Of a stretch of DNA of 64,000 nt, positions 7,813 to 16,278 are shown one piece after another (the stretch's first letter is position 1; every line of letters begins with the position of its first letter). This stretch comes from TMP-24 sp041397305 (GTDB lineage Bacteria; Pseudomonadota; Alphaproteobacteria; Rhodobacterales; Rhodobacteraceae), in the NCBI GenBank assembly GCA_041397305.1, contig JAWKWX010000007.1, forward strand, positions 1-64,000. The letters run 5' to 3'. The notes under the pieces are model-generated. The model saw only the letters and a list, made by a program, of their open reading frames with translations. It made no database searches and had not been told where the DNA came from. The position numbers and the translations under genes are program-made.

Positions 7813-9237
7813 TCAGACCACGGTAAACTGCTTCATCATGCCCTGATCTTCATGTTCGAGAATATGACAATGCATCATGTAGGGGCTGACCGGATCGGCG
7901 TAGTCGGTGAATTCCATCCGAAGCTCGACCCGTTCGCCGGGCTGGGTCAGGACCACGTCCTTCAGCCCCGCCTCGCGCGGCGCAGGCGGCTGGCCGTTGC
8001 GCGATACGATGCGGAACTGCACGTCGTGGATATGCATCGGATGCAGCATCTGGGATGCGTTCTCGAGGACCCAGCTTTCGACCGCGCCGAGCGGCACGCT
8101 GAAATCGATCCGCCCATGGTCGAACGGCGTGCCGTCGATCACCGGCGTTCCCATCAGCCCCTCGCCGGTCATGCCGAGCTTGAAGGTCCGCGTGGCGCCG
8201 GTCGTTTCGGGGATCGGCGGCAGGACCGCCAGCCGGTCGGGCAGGGCAGGCGGGGCAGGCCGCGCGCGGTCGGGGCGGATCTCGATCACGTCGCGCAGGC
8301 CGTTCGAACCGGCAAAGGGAGCTTCGGCGCCATAGACCTCTGCCCTCAGCATCAGCGGTGCCCCGGCGCTCAGATCGACCAGAAGTTCGACCCGCTCGCC
8401 AGGCGCGACGAGTGCCTCGGTCAGCATGACCGGGGCTTCGAGGAGCCCGCCGTCGGAGGCGATCTGCACGAAAGGCGCATCGCCTGCGAAATGCAGCCGG
8501 TAGATCGAGCCGTTGGCGCCGTTCAGTATCCTCAGCCGCGCAAGCGGTGCGGCGACCGGCAGATAGGCGCCCACCTGGCCGTTCACCAGCATCACATCGC
8601 CCAACTTGCCCGCCATCAGGTCATGCATGTCGGGCGCATAGGCCATGCTGCCGTCCGCCCCGAAACGCCGGTCCTGCAGGACAAGGGTGAAATCATCCTC
8701 GCCATGGGTTCGGGGCAGGGGCAGGGACGCCTCCTCGTCATCCTCGACCCGGATCACCCCTGCGAGGCCTGACCAGACCTGCGCGGCCGTGCGGCCATGC
8801 TGGTGCGAATGGAACCAGAAGGTTCCGGCCTTCTGGTTCAGCGGAAATTCGGCCGTCCAGCCTGCGCCCGGCGCGATCGACTGGTGTGGGCCGCCGTCCA
8901 TCGCCGCGGGCAGGTGAAGCCCGTGCCAATGCAGCGTCGAAGCTTCCTCAAGACCGTTCCGGACCGTCAGCGACAAGGCCTCGCCCGCCCGCGCCCGCAG
9001 GATTGGGCCGAGGTACGGGCCGTTGATGCCGTTCGTCTTCGTCGCCTTGCCCGCCAGGAATTCGGTCTCGCCCGCCATCAGGCGCAGATCGAAGGCGCGC
9101 CCGCCCGCTGTCGCCGCCCCTGCCTCGATCGGGGGCTGGGCCAGCACCCGACCCTCGGCCGCAAGGGCGGGCCGGCGCCGCAGAAGCGCCGGGCTGGCCA
9201 GAAGGCCGGTCAGGAAGGTGCGGCGGCTGGGCGTCAT
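7813..9237 (-). CDS. Tat-exported multicopper oxidase (CueO/SufI-like)
   Basis: The 474-residue protein begins with a twin-arginine signal (SRRTFLTG) followed by a hydrophobic region and an ALA-type cleavage site near residue 27, so it is folded in the cytoplasm and exported to the periplasm. Three cupredoxin domains carry the copper ligands in HWHGLHLP, WFHSHQHG, HPMHIHDVQF and the C-terminal HCHILEHEDQGMM, where Cys, His and Met bind the type 1 copper. The enzyme should couple one-electron oxidation of a substrate to O2 reduction. The closest functional match is cuprous oxidase CueO, but the Met-rich insert of E. coli CueO is absent and no other copper genes are nearby, so copper tolerance is only inferred. 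Confidence 0.92.
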   Translation of the reverse strand: MTPSRRTFLTGLLASPALLRRRPALAAEGRVLAQPPIEAGAATAGGRAFDLRLMAGETEFLAGKATKTNGINGPYLGPILRARAGEALSLTVRNGLEEASTLHWHGLHLPAAMDGGPHQSIAPGAGWTAEFPLNQKAGTFWFHSHQHGRTAAQVWSGLAGVIRVEDDEEASLPLPRTHGEDDFTLVLQDRRFGADGSMAYAPDMHDLMAGKLGDVMLVNGQVGAYLPVAAPLARLRILNGANGSIYRLHFAGDAPFVQIASDGGLLEAPVMLTEALVAPGERVELLVDLSAGAPLMLRAEVYGAEAPFAGSNGLRDVIEIRPDRARPAPPALPDRLAVLPPIPETTGATRTFKLGMTGEGLMGTPVIDGTPFDHGRIDFSVPLGAVESWVLENASQMLHPMHIHDVQFRIVSRNGQPPAPREAGLKDVVLTQPGERVELRMEFTDYADPVSPYMMHCHILEHEDQGMMKQFTVV

Positions 9238-9327
9238 AAGGCATTCCTTTCAGACAGGCGGCGACTGTGGGGTTGCGCAGGCGTCCTCAACGGTGATCAA
9301 TGCCGATGTGGAAGCGGAGCGGTAGAT

Positions 9328-10098
9328 GTGAAGAGGTCGCAGCGGATCACATTTCTGGCAAGCGACGCGGAGGCCGCGCGCGAGGCGCAGGCGCAGCTGA
9401 CGGCCCGCTATGGCTCGGTCGCGCTGGAAGAGGCGGAGGCAATCGTCGCGCTCGGCGGTGACGGGTTCATGCTGCAGACGCTGCATGCGACCGAGGCGCG
9501 CGACCTGCCGGTCTATGGCATGAACTGCGGCACGATCGGCTTTCTCATGAACGAATATGAGGAGGAGGGGCTACTGGGCCGGATCGCCGCCGCGGAGGAG
9601 GCCGTGATCAACCCGTTGCGCATGCGCGCGGTCGATGCGGGTGGCTTGGCGCACGAGGCGCTCGCGATCAACGAGGTGGCGCTGTTGCGCGCCGGGCCGC
9701 AGGCGGCAAAGCTGAGGATCAGCGTCGATGGCCGGGTCAGGATGGAGGAGCTGGTCTGCGACGGCGCGCTTCTCTCGACGCCCGCCGGATCGACGGCCTA
9801 CAACTATTCGGCCCATGGCCCGATCCTGCCGATCGGGTCGGATGTTCTGGCGCTCACGGCAATGGCGGCCTTCCGGCCGCGGCGCTGGCGCGGTGCGATC
9901 CTGCCGAAGGCAGCGGTGGTGCGGTTCGATGTGCTGGAGGCCTTGAAGCGGCCGGTGATGGCGGACGCCGACAGCCGGTCGTCGGTGCGCGATGTGCTCA
10001 GCGTCGAAATCCGTTCGGATGCCACCATCCGTCACCGCATTCTCTTCGATCCGGGGCACGGGCTGGAAGAACGGCTGACGCGCGAGCAGTTCATCTGA
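9328..10098 (+). CDS. nadK: NAD kinase
   Basis: This 256-residue cytoplasmic kinase phosphorylates NAD to NADP. The family signature GGDG (residues 43-46, in ALGGDGFML) is present, as are NEVALLR and the C-terminal CDGALLSTPAGSTAYN block that contacts the adenosine part of NAD. I start at GTG 9328 because GGAG lies 8 bases before it and family similarity begins there; the frame remains open far upstream across the opposite-strand oxidase gene, which is coincidental. It converges with the LuxO-like regulator, 18 bp apart. Confidence 0.96.
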   Translation: MKRSQRITFLASDAEAAREAQAQLTARYGSVALEEAEAIVALGGDGFMLQTLHATEARDLPVYGMNCGTIGFLMNEYEEEGLLGRIAAAEEAVINPLRMRAVDAGGLAHEALAINEVALLRAGPQAAKLRISVDGRVRMEELVCDGALLSTPAGSTAYNYSAHGPILPIGSDVLALTAMAAFRPRRWRGAILPKAAVVRFDVLEALKRPVMADADSRSSVRDVLSVEIRSDATIRHRILFDPGHGLEERLTREQFI

Positions 10099-10116
10099 CG
10101 GCGCCCATTACGGGGC

Positions 10117-11544
10117 TCAGCCCTCTTCGCCGCCGTTCGCCCTGTCCCCTTGCGCCCGCCCCTCCCTGGCCTGCCATGCCTCGATCTTGCGGTAAAGCGT
10201 CGAGGGCGCGACCTCCAGCACCCGTGCGGCGCGGGTGATCGAGCCGCCGTGCATGGCGATCGTCGCCTCGATGATCATCCGTTCGGCCTCTGCCAGCGGG
10301 CGACCGAGGATTGCGCCGATCTCGACCTTGCTGGTTGCCGGGCGCGGCGCGCCGGTGAGGTTCGGCTTGACCGGCGCCTCGGTCAGTTCCGGCGGCAGCA
10401 TTGCGGGCGTCACCTCGCGCCCGTCATGCATGACCACCACCTGGCGGATGACATTCAGAAGCTCGCGCACATTGCCGGGCCAGGCGTAGAAGCGGAAAAG
10501 TGCGGCCGCCTCGTCACTCAGGCCGCGAAAACGCCGGCCCTCCTCTTCGGACATCCGTGCGAGCGCCCGCTCGGCGATCTCGATCACGTCCGCGCCGCGG
10601 TCCCGCAGCGGCGGCATGTGCAGCGGCACGACATGCAGGCGGTAGTACAGGTCCTGCCGAAGCTGCCCCATCCGGATCGCCTGCGCCGGATCGTGGTTGG
10701 TGGCGCAGATGATGCGGACATTGACCTTGCGCGGCCGGTTCGACCCCACCGGCTGGATCGTGGAGGTCTGCACGAATTTCAGCAACTTGGCCTGAACGGC
10801 CGTATCAAGCTCGCAGATCTCGTCGAGAAAGAGCGTGCCGCCGTCGGCGGCGGCTGCGGCGCCGGTCCGCTCGGTGATGGCGCCGGGGAAAGAGCCCTTC
10901 AAATGACCGAAGAGTTCGGATTCCAGCAAGTCCGACGGGATCGCGCCGCAGGAAAGCGTCACGAAGGGTTTCGGGGCGCGGCTCGACAGGCGGTGGATCG
11001 CTTCGGCGCAAAGCTCCTTGCCGGTGCCGCTTTCGCCGGTGATGAAGACCGGCGCCATCGACCGGGCGACAGAGCGGATGCGGGCATAGACCTGTGCCAT
11101 CGCGGCCGACGAGCCGACGAAATCGCCCGGCGAGGGGGGCGCGCGGTCGGCGGTCTCGGTCATGCCTGCCAGGCTCCCGGCGGCAACCGCATTGCCGACA
11201 GCATTGAGAAGTCGCTGTTCGTCGAAGGGCTTGACCAGGAAATCATGGGCCCCCGCGCGCATCGCCTCGACGGCGAGGCTTGTCGAGCCGTTTGCAGTGA
11301 TGACGATGATCGGGGTTGCCGGGCTCAGCGCCAGAAGCTCGGTCATCAGGTCGATACCGTCACGATCGGGCAGCGCGAGGTCGATGATGACCGCCTGAGG
11401 GGCGGTTTCGCGAAAGGAGGCGAGCCCCGCCGCTGCCGTTCCGGCGGTGGTCACCTGGTAGCCGTTCTGCCGCAGCACGGAGGCATAGGTGACCTGCAGG
11501 GAAACCGTGTTCTCGATAAGAAGGACTGTACTGTCAAATGTCAT
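10117..11544 (-). CDS. Orphan LuxO/NtrC-type response regulator with variant GAFTGA loop
   Basis: The 475-residue protein has a receiver domain (1-~120, phospho-Asp55 in IIDLALPDRDG), an AAA+ sigma-54 activator domain with Walker A GESGTGKE and Walker B GGTLFLDEI, and a Fis-type HTH near the C-terminus (GSITRAARVLEVAPSTLYRK). The receiver most resembles LuxO (LLIENTVSLQVTY, VITANGS, LVKPF). Two departures matter: the acidic pair is Glu-Asn instead of Glu-Asp, and the sigma-54 contact loop reads GSFPGA instead of GAFTGA. No histidine kinase is adjacent. ATG 11544 is used, with AAGTGG five bases before it; GTG 11553 is an alternative. It may not be a conventional sigma-54 activator. Confidence 0.88.
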   Translation of the reverse strand: MTFDSTVLLIENTVSLQVTYASVLRQNGYQVTTAGTAAAGLASFRETAPQAVIIDLALPDRDGIDLMTELLALSPATPIIVITANGSTSLAVEAMRAGAHDFLVKPFDEQRLLNAVGNAVAAGSLAGMTETADRAPPSPGDFVGSSAAMAQVYARIRSVARSMAPVFITGESGTGKELCAEAIHRLSSRAPKPFVTLSCGAIPSDLLESELFGHLKGSFPGAITERTGAAAAADGGTLFLDEICELDTAVQAKLLKFVQTSTIQPVGSNRPRKVNVRIICATNHDPAQAIRMGQLRQDLYYRLHVVPLHMPPLRDRGADVIEIAERALARMSEEEGRRFRGLSDEAAALFRFYAWPGNVRELLNVIRQVVVMHDGREVTPAMLPPELTEAPVKPNLTGAPRPATSKVEIGAILGRPLAEAERMIIEATIAMHGGSITRAARVLEVAPSTLYRKIEAWQAREGRAQGDRANGGEEG

Positions 11545-11598
11545 GTCGGCCACTTGCGTGGACCCGAATGCCGGGGATCAGGGGCAATTCAAGCCATG

Positions 11599-11613
11599 GT
11601 TGCATAATGCAAC
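11599..11613. promoter_or_regulatory. Perfect palindrome GTTGCATAATGCAAC
   Basis: A 15-bp perfect inverted repeat (7-bp arms around one A) lies 55 bp upstream of the LuxO-like gene and 110 bp beyond the prpE stop. It has the size of a dimeric operator. It does not fit the -24/-12 spacing of a sigma-54 promoter. Autoregulation by the adjacent regulator is possible but untested. Confidence 0.45.
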
Positions 11614-11722
11614 GGTTCTACGCGACAAATCCCGCCGCGCCAACTTGTCTGAATCGTCATGACCTTAGGGCAGTAACGAAAGGCCCTGACCTTCCGCCTT
11701 TCCCCGTCTGGTTCGGTCGCGC

Positions 11723-13627
11723 TCAGCCGCGCGGATAGCCGAGCTTTTTCAGCGCCTCGGTGATCTCGTCGAGAATGGCGGGATCGTCGATCGTGGCTGG
11801 CATCTTGTAGCTTTCGCCATCGGCGATCTTCACCATCGTGCCGCGCAGGATCTTGCCGGATCGGGTCTTTGGCAGCCGGTCGACCACGCAGGCAGTCTTG
11901 AAGGCGGCGACCGGGCCGATCTTGTCGCGGACAAGTCCCACGCATTCCCTCACGATCTCGTCATGCGGCCGGTTGGTGCCCTTGTTGAGGCAGAGCAAGC
12001 CCAAGGGCATCTGCCCCTTCAGATCGTCCGCGACCCCGATCACCGCGCATTCGGCCACATCCGCGTGCGAGGCCAGAACTTCCTCCATCGCGCCGGTCGA
12101 CAGGCGATGGCCCGCGACGTTGATCACATCGTCGGTGCGCGCCATGATGTAGAGATAGCCGTCCTCGTCGATATGGCCGGCATCGCCCGTCTCGTAATAG
12201 CCGGGGAAATGGTTGAGGTAGCTTTTCCTGAACCTTTCCTCGGCATTCCAAAGGGTTGGCAGCGTGCCGGGCGGCAGGGGGAGTTTCACCGCGATGGCGC
12301 CCAATGTACCTGGCGCGACCGGGTGGCCGCCCTCGTCCAGCACCTGAACATCGTAGCCGGGCATCGGGACGGAGGGCGAGCCGATCTTCACGGGCAGTTC
12401 CTCGATCCCGATCGGGTTGGCGGCAATCGCCCAGCCGGTCTCGGTCTGCCACCAATGGTCGATCACCGGCACGTTCAGGTGCCGCTGGGCCCAGAGGATC
12501 GTGTCGGGGTCGGCGCGTTCGCCCGCGAGGAAAAGGGCCTTGAGGCTCGATATGTCATAGTCCTTGATCAGCTCGCCCCGCGGATCCTCGCGCTTGATGG
12601 CGCGGAAGGCGGTGGGGGCGGTGAAGAAGCTTTTCACCCCGTGGTCCTGGATCACCCGCCAGAAGGTGCCCGCGTCCGGGGTGCCCACCGGCTTGCCTTC
12701 GAAGACGATGGTGGTGCAGCCCGCGATCAGGGGGCCGTAGCAGATGTAGCTATGGCCGACGACCCAGCCCACGTCAGAGGCCGCCCAGAACACGCCGCCC
12801 GGGCCTACGTTGTAGATGTTTTGCATCGACCAGTTGAGCGCGACGAGATGCCCGGCGGTCGGGCGCACCACGCCCTTGGGCTGGCCGGTGGTGCCGGACG
12901 TATAAAGGATATAGGCCGGATGATCGCCCGAAACCGGCACGCATTCGGCGGGCTGAACGCCGTACTGGAAGGAATGCCAGGCATGGTCGCGGCCTTCGGT
13001 CAGCTTCGCCACTTCCTGTTCGCGCTGGAAGATCACGCAGAAATCCGGCTTGTGGCTGGCCTGATCGATGGCGGCGTCGAGGAGGGGCTTGTAATGCACC
13101 ACGCGCCCCGGCTCCAGCCCGCAGGAGGCGGCGATGATCGCCTTGGGCTTGGCATCGTCGATGCGGACGGCAAGTTCGTTCGCGGCAAAGCCGCCGAACA
13201 CGACCGAATGGATCGCGCCGAGCCTGGCGCAGGCCAGCATCGCCTCCAGCGCCTCGGGCACCATCGGCATGTAGATGATGACCCGGTCGCCCTTCTCTAT
13301 TCCCTTGGCGCGCAAGGCGCCGGCGAGCGTCGCCACCCGGTTTCGCAGCTCCGCATAGGTGATCTTGCGGACCGAGCGGGTGATCGGGCTGTCATGGATG
13401 ATGGCGATCCGTTCGCCATGGCCTGCCGCGACATGGCGGTCGACCGCGTTCCAGCAGGCGTTGACCTCGGCATCCTTGAACCATTCGTAAAGCGGCGCCT
13501 TTTCGGCGCTGAGCGCTTTTGACGGCGGCCTGACCCAGTCGATGGCTTGCGCTTGGCCCATCCAGAACCCGTCGGGGTCCTGTCGCCAGCCGTCATAGAT
13601 CTTCCGGTAGCTCCCCGCCGTCGCCAT
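11723..13627 (-). CDS. prpE: Propionyl-CoA synthetase (PrpE-type)
   Basis: This 634-residue AMP-forming acyl-CoA synthetase activates propionate (or acetate) to the CoA thioester through an acyl-adenylate. It carries the ATP-binding YTSGTTGQPKGVV motif, DHWWQTETG, YYETGDAG and the C-terminal lysine motif TRSGKILRG that drives adenylation. FTAPTAFRAIKRED and LPLPPGTLPTLWN favour PrpE over Acs. A GGAGGAGGCGACAG ribosome-binding site precedes the ATG. The upstream region contains three TTTGCAAA motifs, the element bound by short-chain fatty acyl-CoA regulators (ScfR, such as PccR), which supports the propionate assignment. Confidence 0.93.
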   Translation of the reverse strand: MATAGSYRKIYDGWRQDPDGFWMGQAQAIDWVRPPSKALSAEKAPLYEWFKDAEVNACWNAVDRHVAAGHGERIAIIHDSPITRSVRKITYAELRNRVATLAGALRAKGIEKGDRVIIYMPMVPEALEAMLACARLGAIHSVVFGGFAANELAVRIDDAKPKAIIAASCGLEPGRVVHYKPLLDAAIDQASHKPDFCVIFQREQEVAKLTEGRDHAWHSFQYGVQPAECVPVSGDHPAYILYTSGTTGQPKGVVRPTAGHLVALNWSMQNIYNVGPGGVFWAASDVGWVVGHSYICYGPLIAGCTTIVFEGKPVGTPDAGTFWRVIQDHGVKSFFTAPTAFRAIKREDPRGELIKDYDISSLKALFLAGERADPDTILWAQRHLNVPVIDHWWQTETGWAIAANPIGIEELPVKIGSPSVPMPGYDVQVLDEGGHPVAPGTLGAIAVKLPLPPGTLPTLWNAEERFRKSYLNHFPGYYETGDAGHIDEDGYLYIMARTDDVINVAGHRLSTGAMEEVLASHADVAECAVIGVADDLKGQMPLGLLCLNKGTNRPHDEIVRECVGLVRDKIGPVAAFKTACVVDRLPKTRSGKILRGTMVKIADGESYKMPATIDDPAILDEITEALKKLGYPRG

Positions 13628-13723
13628 CTGTCGCCTCCTCCAAAGCTCGGGCGAGAGCCTAGGGCAGGGGGCGGGGGCGGATCAATCGCGTTAGCGGTCG
13701 CGGGGCGGGCTGGCGCGGCAGTA

Positions 13724-13813
13724 TTTGCAAAAATGGCCAATATGTCGCGGCAAATTTTTGCAAATCCTTGGCGATTTCCTAATCTTGGCCTTGCAGTTCG
13801 GCGGGTTTGCAAA
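13724..13813. promoter_or_regulatory. Three TTTGCAAA operator sites upstream of prpE
   Basis: Exact TTTGCAAA 8-mers occur at 13724-13731, 13757-13764 and 13806-13813, all in the 220-bp space between maeB and prpE. The second is preceded by a partial copy (CGGCAAA) two bases away, and the third sits in a larger palindrome, GGTTTGCAAACC. TTTGCAAA repeats are the known recognition element of PccR/ScfR regulators of propionyl-CoA assimilation in Rhodobacter. The regulator gene itself is not in this window. Confidence 0.72.
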
Positions 13814-13847
13814 CCGCCGACGCACCTCTGCAGAATCGCCTCGGGAT

Positions 13848-16127
13848 CTAGCTGTAGACCGTGACCGGTGTCCCGGCGATGGCCGACATGTTCAGAAGCC
13901 CGCGCGCGGTGATCGACGGCGTGACGATATGGGCCTTGTTGCCCATCCCCATCAGGATCGGCCCGACCTCCAGCCCGCCAGCCCGCATCTTCAGCACGTT
14001 GCGCGCGGTGTTTGCCGCATCGGTGAAGGCGAAGATCAGGATATTGGCCGAGCCGTCAAACCGCCCGTTCGGGAAGATGCGCGCCCGAAGTTCGGGATCG
14101 AGTGCCGCATCGACCGACATTTCGCCGTCATGGTCGAAATCGACGCCTGTCGAGGCAAGGATTTCCATCGCGCCGCGGGTGCGACGCCCCGAATCGGTGT
14201 CGAGATTGCCGAAGTTGGAATGCGAGCAGATCGCGACCTTGGGGGTCACGCCGAAGCGGCGGGCATGGCGCGCGGCGCCGATGGCCGCACGGGCGATCTC
14301 TTCTGGCGTGGGGACCGCGTTCACATGGGTGTCGGCCACGAAAAGCGGCCCGTCTTCCTGGATCATCAGGGAAAGCGCGCCGTGGGGGCAAAGCCCGTCG
14401 CGGCCGAGGATCTGGTTCACGTAGTTCAGATGCCAGAGATACTGGCCAAAGGTGCCGCAGATCATGCTGTCGGCCTCGCCGCGATGAACGGCGATCGCAC
14501 CGATGGCGGTGGTATTGGTGCGCATCACCGCGCGCGCGATGTCGGGCGTCACGCCGCGCCGCTCCATCAGCGTATGGTAGGTTTCCCAATAATCGCGATA
14601 GCGCGGGTCGTTTTCGGGGTTCACGATCTCGAAATCGCGGCCTGGCCGGATCGGCAGGCCCGCGCGTTCGCAGCGCCGTTCGATCACCTCGGGCCGGCCG
14701 ATCAGCACCGGGCTGTCGGTCATCTCCTCCAGCATCGCGTTGGCGCATCTGAGCACGCGCTCATCCTCGCCCTCGGCAAAGATGATGCGCCGCGCCGCCT
14801 GCCGGGCCGCCTCGAACACCGGGCGCATGATCAGCGCGGACCTGTAGACCGATCCGTCGAGCTTCTGCTTGTAGGCGGGAAGGTCGGCAATGGGCCGGGT
14901 CGCGACGCCGGTTTCCATCGCGGCCTTTGCCACCGCACTCGCCACCACGCCGATCAGGCGGGGGTCGAAGGGTTTGGGGATCAGGTAATCCGGGCCAAAA
15001 GTCAGCTTTTCGCCCCGGTAGGCTGCCGCCGCCTCGGCGCTTGTCGTGGCGCGGGCGAGCGCCGCGATTCCGTCGATGCAGGCCAGCTCCATCTCGTCGT
15101 TGATCGTTGTCGCGCCCACGTCGAGTGCGCCGCGGAAGATGAAGGGGAAACAGAGGACGTTATTGACCTGATTGGGAAAATCGCTGCGACCGGTGGCGAT
15201 GATCGCGTCCGGTGCCACCGCCCGCACCGCGTCGGGCAGGATCTCTGGCGTCGGGTTCGCCAGCGCGAAGACGATCGGGCGGGGCGCCATCTTGCCCACC
15301 ATCTCGGGTGTCAGAACGCCGGGGCCGGAGAGACCAAGGAACAGATCCGCGCCCTCGATCACCTGATCGAGCGTCGCGGGGCTGGTGCCTTGCGCATAGT
15401 CCTCTTTCTGCGGTGTCATCTGCTCGGTCCGGCCCCTGTAGACGAGGCCCGCCAGATCGCAAAGCCAGACATTCTCGCGTCGGACGCCGAGCTTCAGCAG
15501 CATGTTGAGGCAGGCGATCCCGGCGGCGCCCCCGCCGGTCGAGACGACCTTGATGTCCTCGACCTTCTTGCCCGCGACATGCAGCGCATTGGTTGCCGCC
15601 GCGCCCACGACGATTGCAGTGCCGTGCTGGTCGTCATGGAAGACCGGGATGTTCATCCGTTCCCGGCACAGTTTCTCGACGATGAAACAGTCCGGCGCCT
15701 TGATGTCTTCAAGGTTGATCGCACCGAAGGTCGGTTCCAGCGCGCAGACGATATCGGCGAGCTTTTCGGGGTCGGGTTCGTTCAGTTCGATGTCGAAACA
15801 GTCGATATTGGCGAATTTCTTGAAAAGGACGGCCTTGCCCTCCATCACCGGTTTCGAGGCCAGCGCGCCGATGTTGCCAAGCCCGAGAACCGCCGTGCCG
15901 TTCGAGACCACCGCGACCAGATTGCCGCGCGCGGTATAGCGGCTGGCGGTGGCGGGATCGGCCTTGATCTCCAGGCAGGCCTCGGCCACGCCGGGGCTGT
16001 AGGCGCGGCTCAGATCGCGGCCGTTGGCCATTGGCTTCGTGGGGCGGATCTCCAGTTTGCCGGGCTTCGGGAACTCGTGATAATCAAGTGCCGCCTGCCG
16101 TGTGCTGTCTTGCCTTGTCTCGTCCAA
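13848..16127 (-). CDS. maeB: NADP-dependent malic enzyme with phosphotransacetylase-like domain
   Basis: The 759-residue protein joins a malic enzyme (about 1-430) to a C-terminal phosphate acetyltransferase-like domain (about 430-759), the MaeB layout. The malic part shows AYSPGVAEAC, AVVSNGTAVLGLG, FHDDQHGTAIV and a nucleotide-binding VSTGGGAAGIA; it oxidatively decarboxylates malate to pyruvate. The PTA-like part (RIIFAEGEDERVLR, ADTHVNAVPTPEEIA) is usually inactive in these fusions and binds acetyl-CoA for allosteric control. The start is a TTG, supported by GGGAGGCGGAT just upstream. Together with prpE it links propionate and C4 metabolism to pyruvate. Confidence 0.95.
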   Translation of the reverse strand: MDETRQDSTRQAALDYHEFPKPGKLEIRPTKPMANGRDLSRAYSPGVAEACLEIKADPATASRYTARGNLVAVVSNGTAVLGLGNIGALASKPVMEGKAVLFKKFANIDCFDIELNEPDPEKLADIVCALEPTFGAINLEDIKAPDCFIVEKLCRERMNIPVFHDDQHGTAIVVGAAATNALHVAGKKVEDIKVVSTGGGAAGIACLNMLLKLGVRRENVWLCDLAGLVYRGRTEQMTPQKEDYAQGTSPATLDQVIEGADLFLGLSGPGVLTPEMVGKMAPRPIVFALANPTPEILPDAVRAVAPDAIIATGRSDFPNQVNNVLCFPFIFRGALDVGATTINDEMELACIDGIAALARATTSAEAAAAYRGEKLTFGPDYLIPKPFDPRLIGVVASAVAKAAMETGVATRPIADLPAYKQKLDGSVYRSALIMRPVFEAARQAARRIIFAEGEDERVLRCANAMLEEMTDSPVLIGRPEVIERRCERAGLPIRPGRDFEIVNPENDPRYRDYWETYHTLMERRGVTPDIARAVMRTNTTAIGAIAVHRGEADSMICGTFGQYLWHLNYVNQILGRDGLCPHGALSLMIQEDGPLFVADTHVNAVPTPEEIARAAIGAARHARRFGVTPKVAICSHSNFGNLDTDSGRRTRGAMEILASTGVDFDHDGEMSVDAALDPELRARIFPNGRFDGSANILIFAFTDAANTARNVLKMRAGGLEVGPILMGMGNKAHIVTPSITARGLLNMSAIAGTPVTVYS

Positions 16128-16147
16128 ATCCGCCTCCCGCCTGATTT

Positions 16148-16161
16148 GTTTAATATTAAAC
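16148..16161. promoter_or_regulatory. Perfect palindrome GTTTAATATTAAAC between maeB and the cupin gene
   Basis: A 14-bp AT-only-core palindrome lies 20 bp before the maeB start, in the 151-bp divergent promoter region shared with the cupin gene. In such GC-rich DNA it stands out and is a plausible operator or promoter core. The cognate protein is unknown. Confidence 0.5.
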
Positions 16162-16278
16162 TATTTACAGAGTCGCGCAAGTTCCCTGACTTTCCGACAG
16201 ATACAATCGCCATACAAGAATTTCCTTGAAAAGTTATTTTGAACTTGAAGAATACCCCCAGCCCCGGAGGAGACCGAG

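Noticed and set aside
8797..9327. N-terminal extension of NAD kinase of about 177 residues
   Set aside because: It runs antisense through the multicopper oxidase gene, has no family similarity, and a good ribosome-binding site precedes GTG 9328.
11591..11613. Sigma-54 promoter over the GTTGCATAATGCAAC palindrome
   Set aside because: GG and GC elements are not 10 bp apart in either direction.
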